Below are positions 24,860-36,293 of a stretch of DNA of 64,000 bases, piece after piece. Below the pieces are notes generated by a model. That model was not told the origin of the DNA, did no database searches, and saw nothing but the letters and a program-made list of their open reading frames with translations. Position numbers and translations under genes: made by a program. Every line of letters starts with the position of its first letter. Positions within the stretch are counted from its first letter, which is position 1. Origin of the DNA: Zeus faber (taxonomy: Eukaryota; Chordata; Actinopteri; Zeiformes; Zeidae); NCBI GenBank assembly GCA_960531495.1, contig OY482853.1, positions 20,056,042-20,120,041 of the forward strand, written 5' to 3'.

Positions 24860-25089
24860 CTAGATGGAAAAATAAAAAAATACAGAACATGTATAAGAAA
24901 TAAAGACTAGAGAGTGAAGACAGAGACAAAATAATTGAGGATGAGGAAGTCAAAGTGTCACCTAAGAAGCAGGAGTGCGTCGTGTTTAGTCGTGGTGCGT
25001 GGCTGTCTGAACTCACAGCTATGTTGGGTACTAGGTGTGCAGCGCCTGTTCAAAGCGGGCTGCACCGCGGGCGCGACTCGCTCACAGAG

Positions 25090-25531
25090 CCCCGAAGCCC
25101 CGCCCCTGCATGCGGCTCGCCGCTCGTGAAGGCCCCGCCCCGCCGCTGCACACGGCTCGCCGCTCGTCAAGGCCCCGCCCCTGCACGCGGCTCGCCGCTC
25201 GCGTAAGCCCCCGCCCCGCCCCTGCACGCGGCTCGCGTAAGCCCCCGCCCCGCCCCCGCCCCTGCACGCGGCTCGCCGCTCGTGTAAGCCCCCGCCCCGC
25301 CGCTGCACGCGGCTCGCCGCTCGTCAAGGCCCCGCCCCGCCGCTGCACACGGCTCGCCGCTCGTCAAGGTCCCGCCCCTGCACGCGGCTCGCCGCTCGTG
25401 AAGGCCCCGCCCCGCCGCTGCACACGGCTCGCCGCTCGTCAAGGTCCCGCCCCTGCACGCGGCTCGCCGCTCGTGAAGGCCCCGCCCCGCCGCTGCACAT
25501 GTTTCGCCGCTCGTGAAGGCCCCGCCCCGTG
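25090..25531. repeat. GC-rich CpG minisatellite
   Basis: About 440 bp of repeats made of two alternating pieces, CGGCTCGCCGCTCGT-AAGG and CCCCGCCCCGCCGCTGCAC. It is very rich in CpG and in CCCCGCCC (Sp1/KLF-type) sites. Unit lengths vary around 30-60 bp. It lies 230-670 bp upstream of stalk exon 8 on the transcript strand. Confidence 0.93.
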
Positions 25532-25785
25532 AGTTGAGCGGCCTGCTGTTCGCTTGTTGATTCAAAGTTCATTAATATTACGTGTGTCGCGTTTCCAGAT
25601 TGCACCAAATTCGGCACTGCACGTCCAGGGGTCCACAGCAATGCACCCGCCAAGTGTGAAGTAGATCGGATGAGCGGTTGTCAAGATAATCAAAGGACAT
25701 ACAGACAGACAGACAGGCAGACAGACAGACGGATTCCTTCCTTTATAGTTAGATGTCATCTGCATATTGTAACATATGAATACAT

Positions 25786-26035
25786 GGTACAGGACCTGAC
25801 ACTAACTTTTTAGAAGCGGCTGCCAAGTTGCCAACCATGCAATCAGCTGTTGCCAAGAACGACAAAATGGTTGCCCAATTTCAATCATTTTGTAATTGAG
25901 GATTCACGATTTTTGGGAGAAGATAACTCATTTTCCTTGATGGAAGTTTTTAAACATTTTACACACATTTTATTTTGTATTTTACACAAAAGTGGTTGAC
26001 AACAGGGCAAAGTTATTGTCGGGCAACGACTGTAG
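25786..26035 (-). repeat. dispersed repeat, family B copy 1
   Basis: The reverse complement contains GTTGGCAACTTGGCAG...CTTCTAAAAAGTTAGTGTCAGG, homologous in order to 60310-60355 (GTTGCCAATTTGGCAACC...TTTTAAAAGTTAGTGTCGAG). The two copies are in opposite orientation. Confidence 0.6.
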
Positions 26036-26052
26036 TAAAAACATGTAGGGGC

Positions 26053-26365
26053 AGTTGTGGACACGGATTAGGCCTTATTTTAGACTAAATCACATTTTTA
26101 ATCTGGACTAACTAAAATGGCCTTTCTCAGTCTTGGTTTGAAAAAATAAAAATAAAAATTCCAGAAGGATGATTAGAGCTGATCTAGGTCGAAGTGAATC
26201 TAAAATTATACCATTGGATTAATATGGCCTCCAGGTGGACCAGGTTGATGTGGACTAAGACCAGCACCAACACCAGACAGAAGCAGATGACTAGTCCTTA
26301 ACTACCTTAGTCTAGGACTTTCTAGTCCAGAACTAATTCATCTAAGTTAAGCAATGTCTCAGAAC
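26053..26365. mobile_element. MITE-like element with TAGTCTAGGAC motifs
   Basis: Left part GACACGGATTAGGCC...TTTTAGACTAAAT and right part TTAGTCTAGGACTTTCTAGTC...AATGTCTCAGAAC resemble the ends of a common fish MITE and are partly inverted to each other. No coding sequence. Confidence 0.4.
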
Positions 26366-26413
26366 GGTATTTAAAAATTCTGGAGTAATTTATGCAGGAT
26401 TATTATGGTCCAG

Positions 26414-26415
<2 letters not shown>

Positions 26416-26450
<35 letters not shown>
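26416..26450. repeat. (TA)n microsatellite
   Basis: About 35 bp of TA. Confidence 0.95.
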
Positions 26451-26452
<2 letters not shown>

Positions 26453-28095
26453 TATTTAGATATAAATATCTGTGAAAAATGTATTTCAATTATGTCAATA
26501 GTACATTGTTTTATTACTATAATTACGTATCAGAGAACGTTAAGCCAGTGTGCAGTACAGTACTGTGGTACCGTAAACCCCTGCAGTGCATCCCAGCCTC
26601 CCGAGCAGCGCACCTGGCCGTGCACTGATCAGCTCTGCAACAACACCATAACAAAATAATAACAAAGACGAAATGAAGGCCAATCCAGGTATGCAACAGC
26701 ACTAAAAGGGCTGAAAGCTTCCTCACCGGGGGGATTTATGCAACCACTGTATGGTGGAGGCGGGGGGGTGGGGGTGGGGGGGGGGGGTGGGACGACCCCT
26801 CGCTGGGGGAGAGTCGCAGCGGGGGAAATTGGCTGGCTGCATCCATGCCTTTACTGTCTTGCACTCCATCAAAAGACAGCAGTGGGGGACCACACACTTC
26901 CCAACTAATGATAAAACATCAAGGACGGCATAATGTTGCCGCCGGGGATAGAGTGTATGGTGGGGGTGAGCGCCGATGATGGCGGGAGGGGGGTATCAGG
27001 GTATCAGAAACAGATTCTCCTCTGACAGCATTTGAAGAGGAGGGCGGGGAAGTTTTTTTTTTCTTTTCTTTTTTTTTTTTTCTCTTTTTCTTTTTTTCCC
27101 TGTGACCGAAGGCAGTCTGATAGCTGAAATGTCAGTGTCTGGGAGAGGGAAATTGGCCATTCAGGGAAAAGGGTCTTCACAAAGGCGGGGATAGGATGTG
27201 GCACATATAATAGCCGGGCGAACAAGAATTCTCCATGGGCAATTTCCAGGCTGGATGACTTTGGGCTCAGCATTATGAGAGCTGAAATATTGAGTGTATT
27301 CTTGAGGCGCCATATTTTCCAGACGCATTTGTATCTGTGTGGGATTATTGGTATGAAAAATTTTCACCGTAAAGTCAAACAATGTATGAGAAATTGTTTA
27401 GCCATGCCTGCTTAAACCTCCCAACAGGGCGGCCTTTTGGCCTCTCTCTTATTTTTGTTTTCACTTTGTTTGAAGTTGTTTAAACATGCATTCTAGTAGA
27501 ATTTCTTCGGAGATTGGCTGGGGAAAAATGCATTCCGAAAAAAAAAAAAGAAAAAAGAAAAGGCTTTTCGACAAAAATTGCTGTGGAACCATTTCTTGTC
27601 ATTGATCAAATGGATTCATATTGTGAATAATTCATTCATATGCTGATGCTTCCAATGTGTTTCCTCACCAGGGTGCATAAATACAACACAGAAAAAGAAG
27701 AAAGAAGTTATTCACCGGAACACATTGGCATCAGCCTTTTACAAAAGCCGCATCTGAGCACGTTGCTGAACCTTCGCAACGAGCTCCAGGCTCCCGGGGG
27801 CGTGTGGGAATATTTGACTTCACGGCCGTGGGATATTTCTGGGTCACAGAGTCAACCGCCGCGCTCACGGTGGCTCTGCCAAGGCGGCAGCATGTGGACG
27901 CTCCAGAGGTCACCTCTGTCCACACCAGGCTGTTAGGAAACACTCCGGCCACCCATTCCCCGCACCTGACACCCCCCGGCCCCTGAGGCACAATCAGCCT
28001 TAATTCTGGGAGCCCGTCCAGATCCACAGTGGGCAAGTCATAGCCGTTTGGACTCAAACACGACCTTCACCTGACAACAACTCTAGTCAATGAAA

Positions 28096-28420
28096 AATGA
28101 GGCGTAGCCTGCGGAGCTAGTTCTGTCAGGCAACTCGACGGCACCACACGCTCCCGCGCCCTTATGGGTCGGCCTATTTAAGCGGCCGATCCCTCCCGCC
28201 CCACCTGCTTTTTGCTCCCCTGCTTTGCCTTGCTTAGCTGCTTCGCCGCGTCCGCCTCCCAGGCACGCTGCCGTTGGGCTCTACTCTCCTATCCGACGTG
28301 GGGATGCGAGCTCGTCGCGCCGAAATTCCTGGCTCATTAAGCATGCCTATGTTTCTGTGCACCTCGCCGGGAGTAATGAGCAGCAGAGCCCCAGACGCCC
28401 AAACTCAAATGAGGCTAGAT
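28096..28420 (+). mobile_element. probable solo LTR fragment
   Basis: Starts within AGTTCTGTCAGGCAACTCGACG, has a TATA-like CTATTTAAG at about 28175, then a GC-rich segment. It shares its first 90 bp with the inverted fragment at 8331-8450. Promoter-like box plus dispersed occurrence suggests an LTR; no partner LTR or internal genes lie nearby. Confidence 0.45.
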
Positions 28421-30677
28421 AAATAAAAATATTATAAAATCAAATCTAAGAGTTGTCCGTCAGAACTAATTAATTTCTAGTCAAAGGCATTTTCTGTTCT
28501 TAGTCAAATTGGTTTTTTCAAGATTAAGTATTGACAATGAGATGATTGCGTCTGGGAGTCTTCTGGGAAACAGCTCAATAAGGTCAAAGCATTCACACAC
28601 GTTGCTCTTCTCTCATATGTGTCATATACTTTGAAAACTCTTTAAATCTGTGAAGGTTTTCGGTTTTGATGTTTTTAAATGATTGGAAAACACTTTACTT
28701 ACTCAAAGTCATAAAGAGCCCTTATTGGATAAAGTCCAAACGCAATATGGTGCAACCAGTAACATATTTAAACCTGACAGCTCTTTCAGCTCCAGGAGGC
28801 ACCGACATTCAAGTTCGTAACTTCATAGTAATAATCATAATATCATAGAAATTTGACTTTGTGTTTGTTTAGAGAAAGCCATTTCTATTTCATCACCGCC
28901 TCATTTTCACTGCAATCCAGTGACAAACGCATTTTGTCATTTTTCCTTATTAGGACGAAAAGTCCCCGCCCTGGCGGTCAGGTCTGCCGCTCGCCTCCTC
29001 TCGGGAACAGGCGCGCACAAAGCCAAGCGCACGGCGGCGTCGGATCTGACGCCGGGTGTACATCAACCTCACACCTATCCCGGTTGTCCGACGCTGAAAG
29101 ATCATCACTCTCTTTGAAATAGCGATGCGCTCCAAGGACCATTACCTGCGGGTACAGTAGGTGGCGGCAGGAAGAAAGGAAGGGAGGGAAATTGATGGAC
29201 AATTCAGTCGGCGCTCAATAAATATTGCTCACAGGGAGATATTTACTTAAACGCCACGGCTTATTAAAAAAAACAAAGCCCCGGCTCAGAGTCGCATAGC
29301 TGAGCGGGGACGCAGGAAAGGCCACGTGAGCTCGGCAGATTGGAGAAAAAAAAAAAAAAACGAGGGGTCCTTACCTCATCCCAACGGGGAAAAGAAACCA
29401 GAAACGATAAATAACGCGGATCTGGCGGAGGGCGCGGTCGTGCGCCTGCCTGTCGGGTTGGGCTGTCGGGCTAAAACGCGGCGCGCGGCTAACATGCTAC
29501 GACCGACGACTTAATCAACGCGGTGATTAGTTTGGGAACGGGGAGCCTCGCGTGGACCGCGGCGGGGGCTTGTCTGGTGTTTAATCCTCCAGAAAACAGG
29601 AGAGGGGCAACCTCGGGCCTCATTATTCCGTGTTATTTTCACCTTTTCACCAATCTCATGTGTCTCATTACAGCAAAAGTAAAAATCACGGAGCACTCCG
29701 ACAGTCATACACCGGAGGAGTGAGGCTGAATATGTATGAGCGCTCGTCATATTGTTGATGAATTAACATTTGAGTGTTAACTAATTCTATGGCTCCGGCG
29801 ATAAGAGCTGCAGAGACGAACAGCACGCTCACATAAATACACATTTGCGAGGCGTTAGGAAAAGTCGGGCGCAAAAAAACAACCCGACCAAATGCAAATG
29901 AATGTGGCCTTTTCTTGTCGGGGGCCTTAAAGGAACAAAATGACACATTTTCAGAATTCAAATGAACGTCCTTTTGGATGACAGGAAATAATCTTTGACG
30001 AAATTTAGTCCCGTAAGCCGGGACAAGTGCATCTTGACGGAGCTATTTGCCGGCATATGCTGTCCTTTTGTTTGGAAGTGATCATTACGGGCCCGTCGGG
30101 AGCGAGCAGATGCCATCATTTGCCTGGCAGAGCACAATGATGAACATCCATAACCGCGGGTCGGAGGAGGGAGCGGTGTCACCGGAAACCACCTCAAAGT
30201 CACGGCTCGGACCCCACTGCCGACCGGTTAACTCAATACACACGCCAGGGATTGGTGTTCCAACCGGAGCAGCTTTTTTTTTTTTGTTGTATTATTTGTT
30301 CAATTAGTTCCAAAAGTTCAATAACTGAAGTGTGGAGTGGAGCGGAGCTCGGAGCGGAGCTCATAGCGGTTGTAGCGTACACCACGTCGGCTCCTGGGGG
30401 ACGGGATTAGCGAGCGCTCACTCCGCTCGAAACACAACATTCCTAATAGCAAAGACGCCGCCGCTACCAAACAGATGCATTATCTGTGGACGGACTATGG
30501 ACTATGGAGTTTGGGTGATGTATATTTTACTCATATACTGTAGATATGTAACATGATATACAGTATGTTATACTGTATATAAATATACAAATATAATATA
30601 ATTGATGCCAGGGAGGAATTCAAGTGTTATAGCAGCAGAAGTTGAAAGAACAGTTCAAATCAAAAAACAGATAAAAA

Positions 30678-30703
30678 TGTGTGTGTGTGTGTGTGTGTGT
30701 GTT

Positions 30704-30777
<74 letters not shown>
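30678..30777. repeat. (TG)n(TA)n compound microsatellite
   Basis: TG run 30678-30713 followed by TA run to about 30777. Confidence 0.96.
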
Positions 30778-30778
<1 letters not shown>

Positions 30779-31267
30779 TGTATACATATACATACACTGA
30801 CAATATACACATATATACATTTTTTTATATCTTTTTTAATATCTATGTATATATTCTGTATATACACAGTCTATATATGTATATAGTTTAGATATATCAT
30901 CTATATTATATCATATATAAATAAATGACATGATGTGATATACTATATTTCATTCTTATGTGTTTTTTCTGACTTGCATTGTTCTCAACCGTCACTGTGA
31001 ACTGCTGCTGCTGCATTACCTGAAATGTTCCTGGGGATGTAGAAAGTCTAATGGTACTGCATCATATAACATACCGCTCCCATTGTATTGAAGCGGAAGT
31101 TTGATTACGTTACTTGATGAATAAAGAAAATCGCTGAAAAGCAATGTTTTCGAACACAAGGCCTCTCGTCCTTCGCTTTACCAGATAAAACTGCGAGCGT
31201 GGAACGCCAGCTATCCCGAGGCAAGTGGAGGGAACCACATCCCGTAGCTTCACTTCGTCTTTTGCCA

Positions 31268-31492
31268 CTTGTCACTTCCTGGCAGCTTTGTTTATGATCA
31301 TGTGTGAAGCAAAGCCATCTTTTTCGATAGCTCTCTAGCTGGGGGTACCAGCAGCACCGGTCCTAGTTTCAGACAAATCGCTTCAGATGTTCGGAGGCTG
31401 GAGTGGGAGGTTTCGGTCACCGTTGCTATGCAACACTTTAAAAACGGGTCATCGATGAAAATGTGGAATTAGGAGCTGCTGCCAAAGTCGAG
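31268..31492 (+). repeat. dispersed repeat, family C copy 1 (inverted partner at 36079-36293)
   Basis: Contains GTCACTTCCTGGCAGCTTTG, GTGTGAAGCAAAGCCATCTT, TCGATAGCTCTCTAGCTGGG and GAAAATGTGGAATTAGGAGC in order. All are found reverse-complemented and in order at 36079-36293. Confidence 0.85.
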
Positions 31493-32694
31493 CACAGATC
31501 GATTATTTCATTACGTCACCCCCGGTTGGGTTAGAGGTCTGGTTGTTGAAAATAAAAAAAATGTGTAATTCCCTCTTGATACTCCCACTTTGACCGCCAG
31601 CCAACACCCAGACAACAAACACCCAGGATGATTGCACTCAGTAGCGAGGATAAAAAGTGTAAATGTGTCCACGATGGATCCGGATTTGATCAAAAAGATC
31701 CCAACGCATTTTTAAAAATTAACGCTACGGCATAAAATTCGACACGGCAACTATTTGTGCAAAATAATAAAATAATCCACATGCCTGCATAGCAACACCA
31801 CCAAAGGAACCGAGCTGCACACTAATCTACCTTTTGGGATTACATGACACATGAGCGTTTCCATACCTTGACACTCTATGGACGTGAGGTAAAGCTTTGT
31901 CTCCTTGAGTGCAATACACTCGCCTGAGAGACAACGGCCTTTTACAAACCGTACACACACACACCGTTTAAAACGCGTTTCAGCGTTTTTTACGCGTAAC
32001 ATCCAAGTCAGAGATTGCATCTGTTGACTCCACACTGAGCAAGCTCTACTGCAGGTTTATGCTGGACGCCCTCAACCTCCACCTGTTGTCAGCGTTCTTT
32101 CATCCAATCAATCATTTGGAGGAAATATAGGCTGCAACAATGCATGAATCTGTTGCCGACATCGCCGGCCTACACGCATGACAGCGCCTGTTTTTCTACA
32201 ATAAATCATTGTACACGAAATGTACTAATAAACTCTATATCCATTTCCATGAACAGTAACATATTTTTTCTGTTCTTTGAAATTTAATTGGCAAACGCAC
32301 TGTACAGCAGTGGCTTGGTCATCTGCAAATAAATAGTCGGAGCAATTTTCTTCTTGTGCTCGAGGCCATTTTATCATGAGCAGAATCTAGGAAACTTCTA
32401 AATAACTAAGCCGCTCTCCAGCTGACGAGCCACGTGAATTGAAAAGCTCCGGCAATCAATCAGAGTAGTTTCAAACAGACTTTGCCAAAAGCCAAATCGA
32501 GCCAACAACAATAATCGCTCAAGTTCTAGTGTATTCACCTTTCATTAAGAGAGGTATTTCTGGCACAGAAATCCAACCAAATCCCCCTAAATCCGTTGTG
32601 CTGTAGCAGCCACGGCTTATCTGCCGTGCTGTATTAATGAGTTTTTGGCAATTTCGAACACAGCGTTGCCTTGGTCATTGCACCCGAACCGCCG

Positions 32695-32860
32695 CCGTGG
32701 TGTTTCCCACACCTACTGTACATGTGGAAGACGTAGGTAGTCATCATATCAGAACCACGTGGTGTTTCCCACGCCTACTGTACATGTAGAGGACGTAGTT
32801 GTCAAAATAGTCGTCATATCAGTAGCAGGTGGTGTTTCGCAGACCTACCGTATTCCAAGA
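32695..32860. repeat. ~65-bp tandem triplication
   Basis: GTGGTGTTTCCCACACCTACTGTACATGT followed by GACGTAG and GTCATATCAG recurs three times (near 32696, 32759 and 32830) with drift. Confidence 0.85.
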
Positions 32861-32919
32861 CCAGTGTTTCCCAACGCTGCATTTTCCACAGCACACTCTT
32901 CACAATTAATAATTGAATA

Positions 32920-33695
32920 AGTAAACTAGTAGTTTGGCTAGATTTTGCAGTAGCTTGCTGGTAGTTCAACTACATTCAACTGCATCATGATTCAAGTAGT
33001 TCAATTACCTTCTTGCCATTTTTGTGTGGTTAACTACTGAAACTACAAACAATTTTGGCCATGGAAGGAAAGAAATGATTCGTTATTTTACCATTGCTTT
33101 TCCACTGTAATTGAACCCCCTCTGACCAGCCCCGCCCCCTTTTTCTTCAATCCCGACCGCTGTGAAGGCATGCCCGGGCGATGCATTCGTCAGGCAGCCA
33201 CCAGTGTTGCCAGATTGGGCGGTTTTCCGTCAAATTGGGATACTTTTGATCACGCTGGGCTGAAAAAAATAGCATTGGGCGGCTACAAAACAAACAAAAA
33301 ACAGTGTGTTTTTATTTTAGATGCCTCCCTTTCCTAATTGAACAGGGGGAAAAAAACGAACAAAAAAAAACAAAAAACGTCCAATGCTGTGTTTATACCT
33401 GTGAACAAGCTGACACTTTTTTCAATAAACTCAATTGAGTGTTATTTTTTTCCTGGCATGTGATTTTCTTTCAAATTTTTTATCATATTTTGTTAGAATT
33501 TCATATCACAGGTACATCATGAATTTGACCTTTTTTTTTTTTTTGACAAAGTAGTTTGAACTACTTTTTCTAAGTAGCTTTACTTGACCAAACTACATTT
33601 CTGCCTAGCGTAGCTTTGCTGTAGTTCAACTTTTTCCGGTGAGAAGTAATTGGCAGCTTACAAAGCTATGCTTACAAAGTAGCTTCCCCAACACA
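32920..33695. mobile_element. non-autonomous repeat with TAGCTTCCCCAACAC end
   Basis: Rich in AGTAGTTTGAACTAC-like and GTAGTTCAACTAC motifs on both sides, and terminates AAAGTAGCTTCCCCAACAC, an end seen on a common fish element. No transposase frame. Left boundary uncertain. Confidence 0.5.
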
Positions 33696-33799
33696 GGAAA
33701 TAATCCCACGGCACCACACTACTATCCTGTTAACCACTAAAAAAATGCCAGAAACATGACACATCATGTATGACTGTGCTTAGTTTAATGGCCGCCTAC

Positions 33800-34190
33800 T
33801 AAACATTTAGCGATGTACCGTAAGACTCACGAACGATTCCTTCGCAACAAACATCTTTTAAATGACTCAGGAGTCTGGAGTCACTCAGCAAGAGGGAGGC
33901 GGGCGACGGCGTTCAACTTCGACTCGCAAACTGAAAATAATTACTAAATAAAAAATAATTAGTCCCAAGCACAGATAAAAGGCCAAAGCGTTCGCACGGA
34001 ACAGCTCTTCGCGCTGCACCATAACAAACCATTTTGGCAGAATTAAATGGTTCTTGGGGGGATTCCATTCAAAACTCGGAGCCAGAGTCCGCCCTCGCTC
34101 ACCGCGCGTTACACACGACCGAACCGAACGGATCAAACGACTCTTTTCACTGGGTGACTCGCCGAGAACCGGATCTCAAAATAAGCGCGT
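33800..34190 (+). repeat. dispersed repeat, family D copy 1
   Basis: Shares GGTTCTTGGGGGGATTCCATTC, CCCTCGCTCACCGCGCGT and GACTCGCCGAGAACCG with 50870-51290 (same orientation). It also matches 45060-45250 (opposite orientation). Ends about 120 bp from exon 7. Confidence 0.75.
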
Positions 34191-34313
34191 AACCTCGCAT
34201 CGCTACCACAGCACAAGCACTCGACCTCGTCCCGATGAACGCAGACGGGCTCGGTGAGGCAGCGCGGCCTGGCAAAACCTTTGAGCTGGCGACGCCCCTC
34301 GAAAAACGCCTAC

Positions 34314-34486
34314 CGTAGACGTAGAGGACGTAGTCATCGTAGGCCTCGCCCACGGCGTTGGAGGCCACGCAGCGGTACGTGCCGTTGTAGGACTTGTTGA
34401 GGTTCTCGATGTAGAGGTCGGAGCCGGTGACCACGGCGTGCGGCGGCACGTCCTCGTCCACCCGCAGCCAGTTGATGCGATGGGGA
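34314..34486 (-). CDS. cadm1: cadm1 exon 7: second half of Ig-like domain 3
   Basis: A 173-nt exon (phase 2 start, phase 1 end). It encodes the Ig core Trp (I-N-W-L-R-V), the C'-E strand region (H-A-V-V-T-G), and then the F strand with N-G-T-Y-R-C-V-A-S-N. That Tyr-x-Cys holds the second disulfide cysteine. Two N-glycosylation sequons, N-K-S and N-G-T, sit just before the cysteine. It ends Y-D-D-Y-V-L-Y-V-Y, as in CADM1. The acceptor is CCCTCCTCCAG (34487 upward) and the donor is CTACG|GTAGGC at 34314/34313. Joined to exon 6 the split codon gives His. Exons 6 and 7 together total 270 nt, so losing both removes exactly the Ig3 fold in frame. Confidence 0.95.
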
Positions 34487-34822
34487 CTGGAGGAGGGGGA
34501 ACGACAGAGGCAACAAACAGCCAACGCACATCATTCAGACGCCGTCTATCCATGGTACAAACAGAGGCAAAAAGGTCAGGAAAGAGATCGTTGGAGGAGG
34601 ACCATCGGAGAAGACCACCGCCCCCCAGCACCCTCCCCGTCCGGCTTAATGATGTATCTTAGAAGCAATTGATAACATTTAAATGTTACAATGGACGGGA
34701 AAGGTTAAGGGAGTGCTCCGACTGGCAGAAAGCAGATAAGGCAGAGGAAGGAACTGCCATGGAGTGGTGCAGCGTGTGTCTGGTGTCTGTTTTTTAAGGT
34801 CTCTCTTGGACGGGCGCTGCGC

Positions 34823-34880
34823 CGGGGTAGGGGTGGGGGTGGGGGTTGGGGTTGGGTTGGGTTGGGTTGGGGGGGGGGGC
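34823..34880 (+). repeat. G-rich tract (potential G-quadruplex) beside exon 6
   Basis: GGGGT/GGGGGT/GGGTT units followed by a run of ten G on the plus strand. Its near edge is about 28 nt from the exon 6 donor; the transcript strand is C-rich. Confidence 0.9.
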
Positions 34881-34908
34881 GGGTGCGGACGAGCGGGAAA
34901 ACACTCAC

Positions 34909-35005
34909 TGTGGCTTCCCTTCCGCGATGCACGTCAAATCCAAATTGTCCCCCTCTCTGGTTAAGCCTTCGGGGTATGTTACCACGATCTTCACCTCGGG
35001 TTTGT
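34909..35005 (-). CDS. cadm1: cadm1 exon 6: first half of Ig-like domain 3
   Basis: A 97-nt exon encoding [11 protein letters not shown], then E-G-L-T-R-E-G-D, and the B strand [10 protein letters not shown], with the first Ig3 disulfide Cys. Compared with mammalian CADM1, the loop after T-Y-P is one or two residues shorter. The acceptor is TTTCCAG above 35005; the donor CACA|GTGAGTG is strong. The intron to exon 7 is only 422 bp, the second shortest in the gene. A G-rich run on the plus strand (34823-34880) begins about 28 nt past the donor on the transcript side. Exon phases join Ig2 through a Tyr codon and continue Ig3 through a His codon. Confidence 0.93.
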
Positions 35006-35945
35006 CTGGAAAGCGCAAAGTAGGGGGGGTTTACACATCGCAGGCTTTTTCATCTGTTTCGTACCTGTAGAAAAAGTTACATAAAACTCCCCCTCCCCAC
35101 CCCTGAGGTTTGATTCTAGGTTTCAATAAAATAAGTGTTAAACAGATCAACTCGGGGAGAGCGCGGATCGAAACACAGGAGGAGGAAATGATCCCCCATG
35201 TGCTGGGTAGACATCTACCAACCCTGCCTACAGCTAAATTATTTCTGTTCTCTTATCGTTGCCTGGCAGAAGATTACCAAAATGTCAAGCAGTTTCAGTC
35301 AAGCTTTCACTGTTTTTTTTTTATTTTATTTTTTTTACCTTGAAAGGTCAGAAAAAACAGTTGTTTATCTGAGGAGAAAAAAAAAATTAATATTCTACAG
35401 AGACTACAAAAGCGAACCTTAACCTTTCTTTGGTGTTGAACATGTTGTAAGATTGCCCAAACTACTACTTCTTCAATCAGTGCTCCTTTAGAGAAAACCC
35501 CCAAATCTCTTTGCACATGTGAGCAAACGCTACTCCCTGCCCTGTTGTCCAGGGAGCAGTCCATCTTAAAGTGTCTCAAAGACCGGGGCCAAAATTTATC
35601 AGTGCATCGGTTGAGCCTAAGATACTCGACTGTATATGGTAACAAAAAAACCTCCCTATGGAAGAGGATTAGAGGCGCATGATTTAAGGTACAGGATAAA
35701 CTCAAGACACATTTTAGTTTAAAATAAATGTCGGGATTCTGAGAAAAAAGTCGGAATTCTGACACAAAGAAAATATTGCTATGTGCAAACAATGTGAGGT
35801 GACCATGATCCTCACCTCTGTTTGGAAATCATTGTGGAAAGCCAAATTTGCATTTCTTTTAAATAGACAGAGGTTTTATTGGAACAGTGTGGTGTACTGT
35901 AGTCACTCGCTCCAGTCAAATTGGAGCGACTAGTGTGCTGGCAAT

Positions 35946-35992
35946 AAACTAATAATAATAATAAGAAGAAGAAGAAGAAGAATAAGAATAAA
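35946..35992. repeat. (TAA)n(GAA)n microsatellite
   Basis: Short run of TAA then GAA triplets. Confidence 0.9.
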
Positions 35993-36078
35993 AATATGAA
36001 TAATAATTCAAACCAGATTGTTGTCAATGTCAATGACACCAACTGGGAGTGACATAATAAAAATCATCCATTGCGAGT

Positions 36079-36293
36079 TAACTTTGGAAACAGCTCCTAA
36101 ATCCACATTTTCGTCAATGATAAATAGCAACGATGACAAAAACCTCCCCCTCTATCCTCCAAACGTCTGAAGTAATTTGTCTAAAACTAGGACTGGTGCC
36201 ACTGGTGTTGACCCCCCAGCTAGAGAGCTATCGAAAAGATGGCTTTGCTTCACACATAATGATAAACAAAGCTGCCAGGAAGTGACAGCAGCC
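36079..36293 (-). repeat. dispersed repeat, family C copy 2
   Basis: Reverse-complement partner of 31268-31492; the two copies bracket cadm1 exons 6 and 7 (both halves of Ig3). Confidence 0.85.

Larger units (their letters stand above)
24860..34313 (-). other. cadm1 intron 7
   Basis: A 9.45-kb intron. In order it holds the GC-rich minisatellite, a dispersed repeat (25786-26035), a MITE-like element (26053-26365), an LTR-like fragment (28096-28420) and a CpG-rich block (29270-29590). Then come (TG)n(TA)n (30678-30777), one arm of an inverted repeat (31268-31492), a 65-bp triplication (32695-32860), a TIR-type repeat (about 32920-33695) and a dispersed repeat next to exon 7 (33800-34190). No additional stalk exon was recognised. 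Confidence 0.65.

Noticed and set aside
25035..25565. GC-rich frames on both strands (up to 165 codons)
   Set aside because: They are the CpG minisatellite translated; both strands and several frames are open equally.
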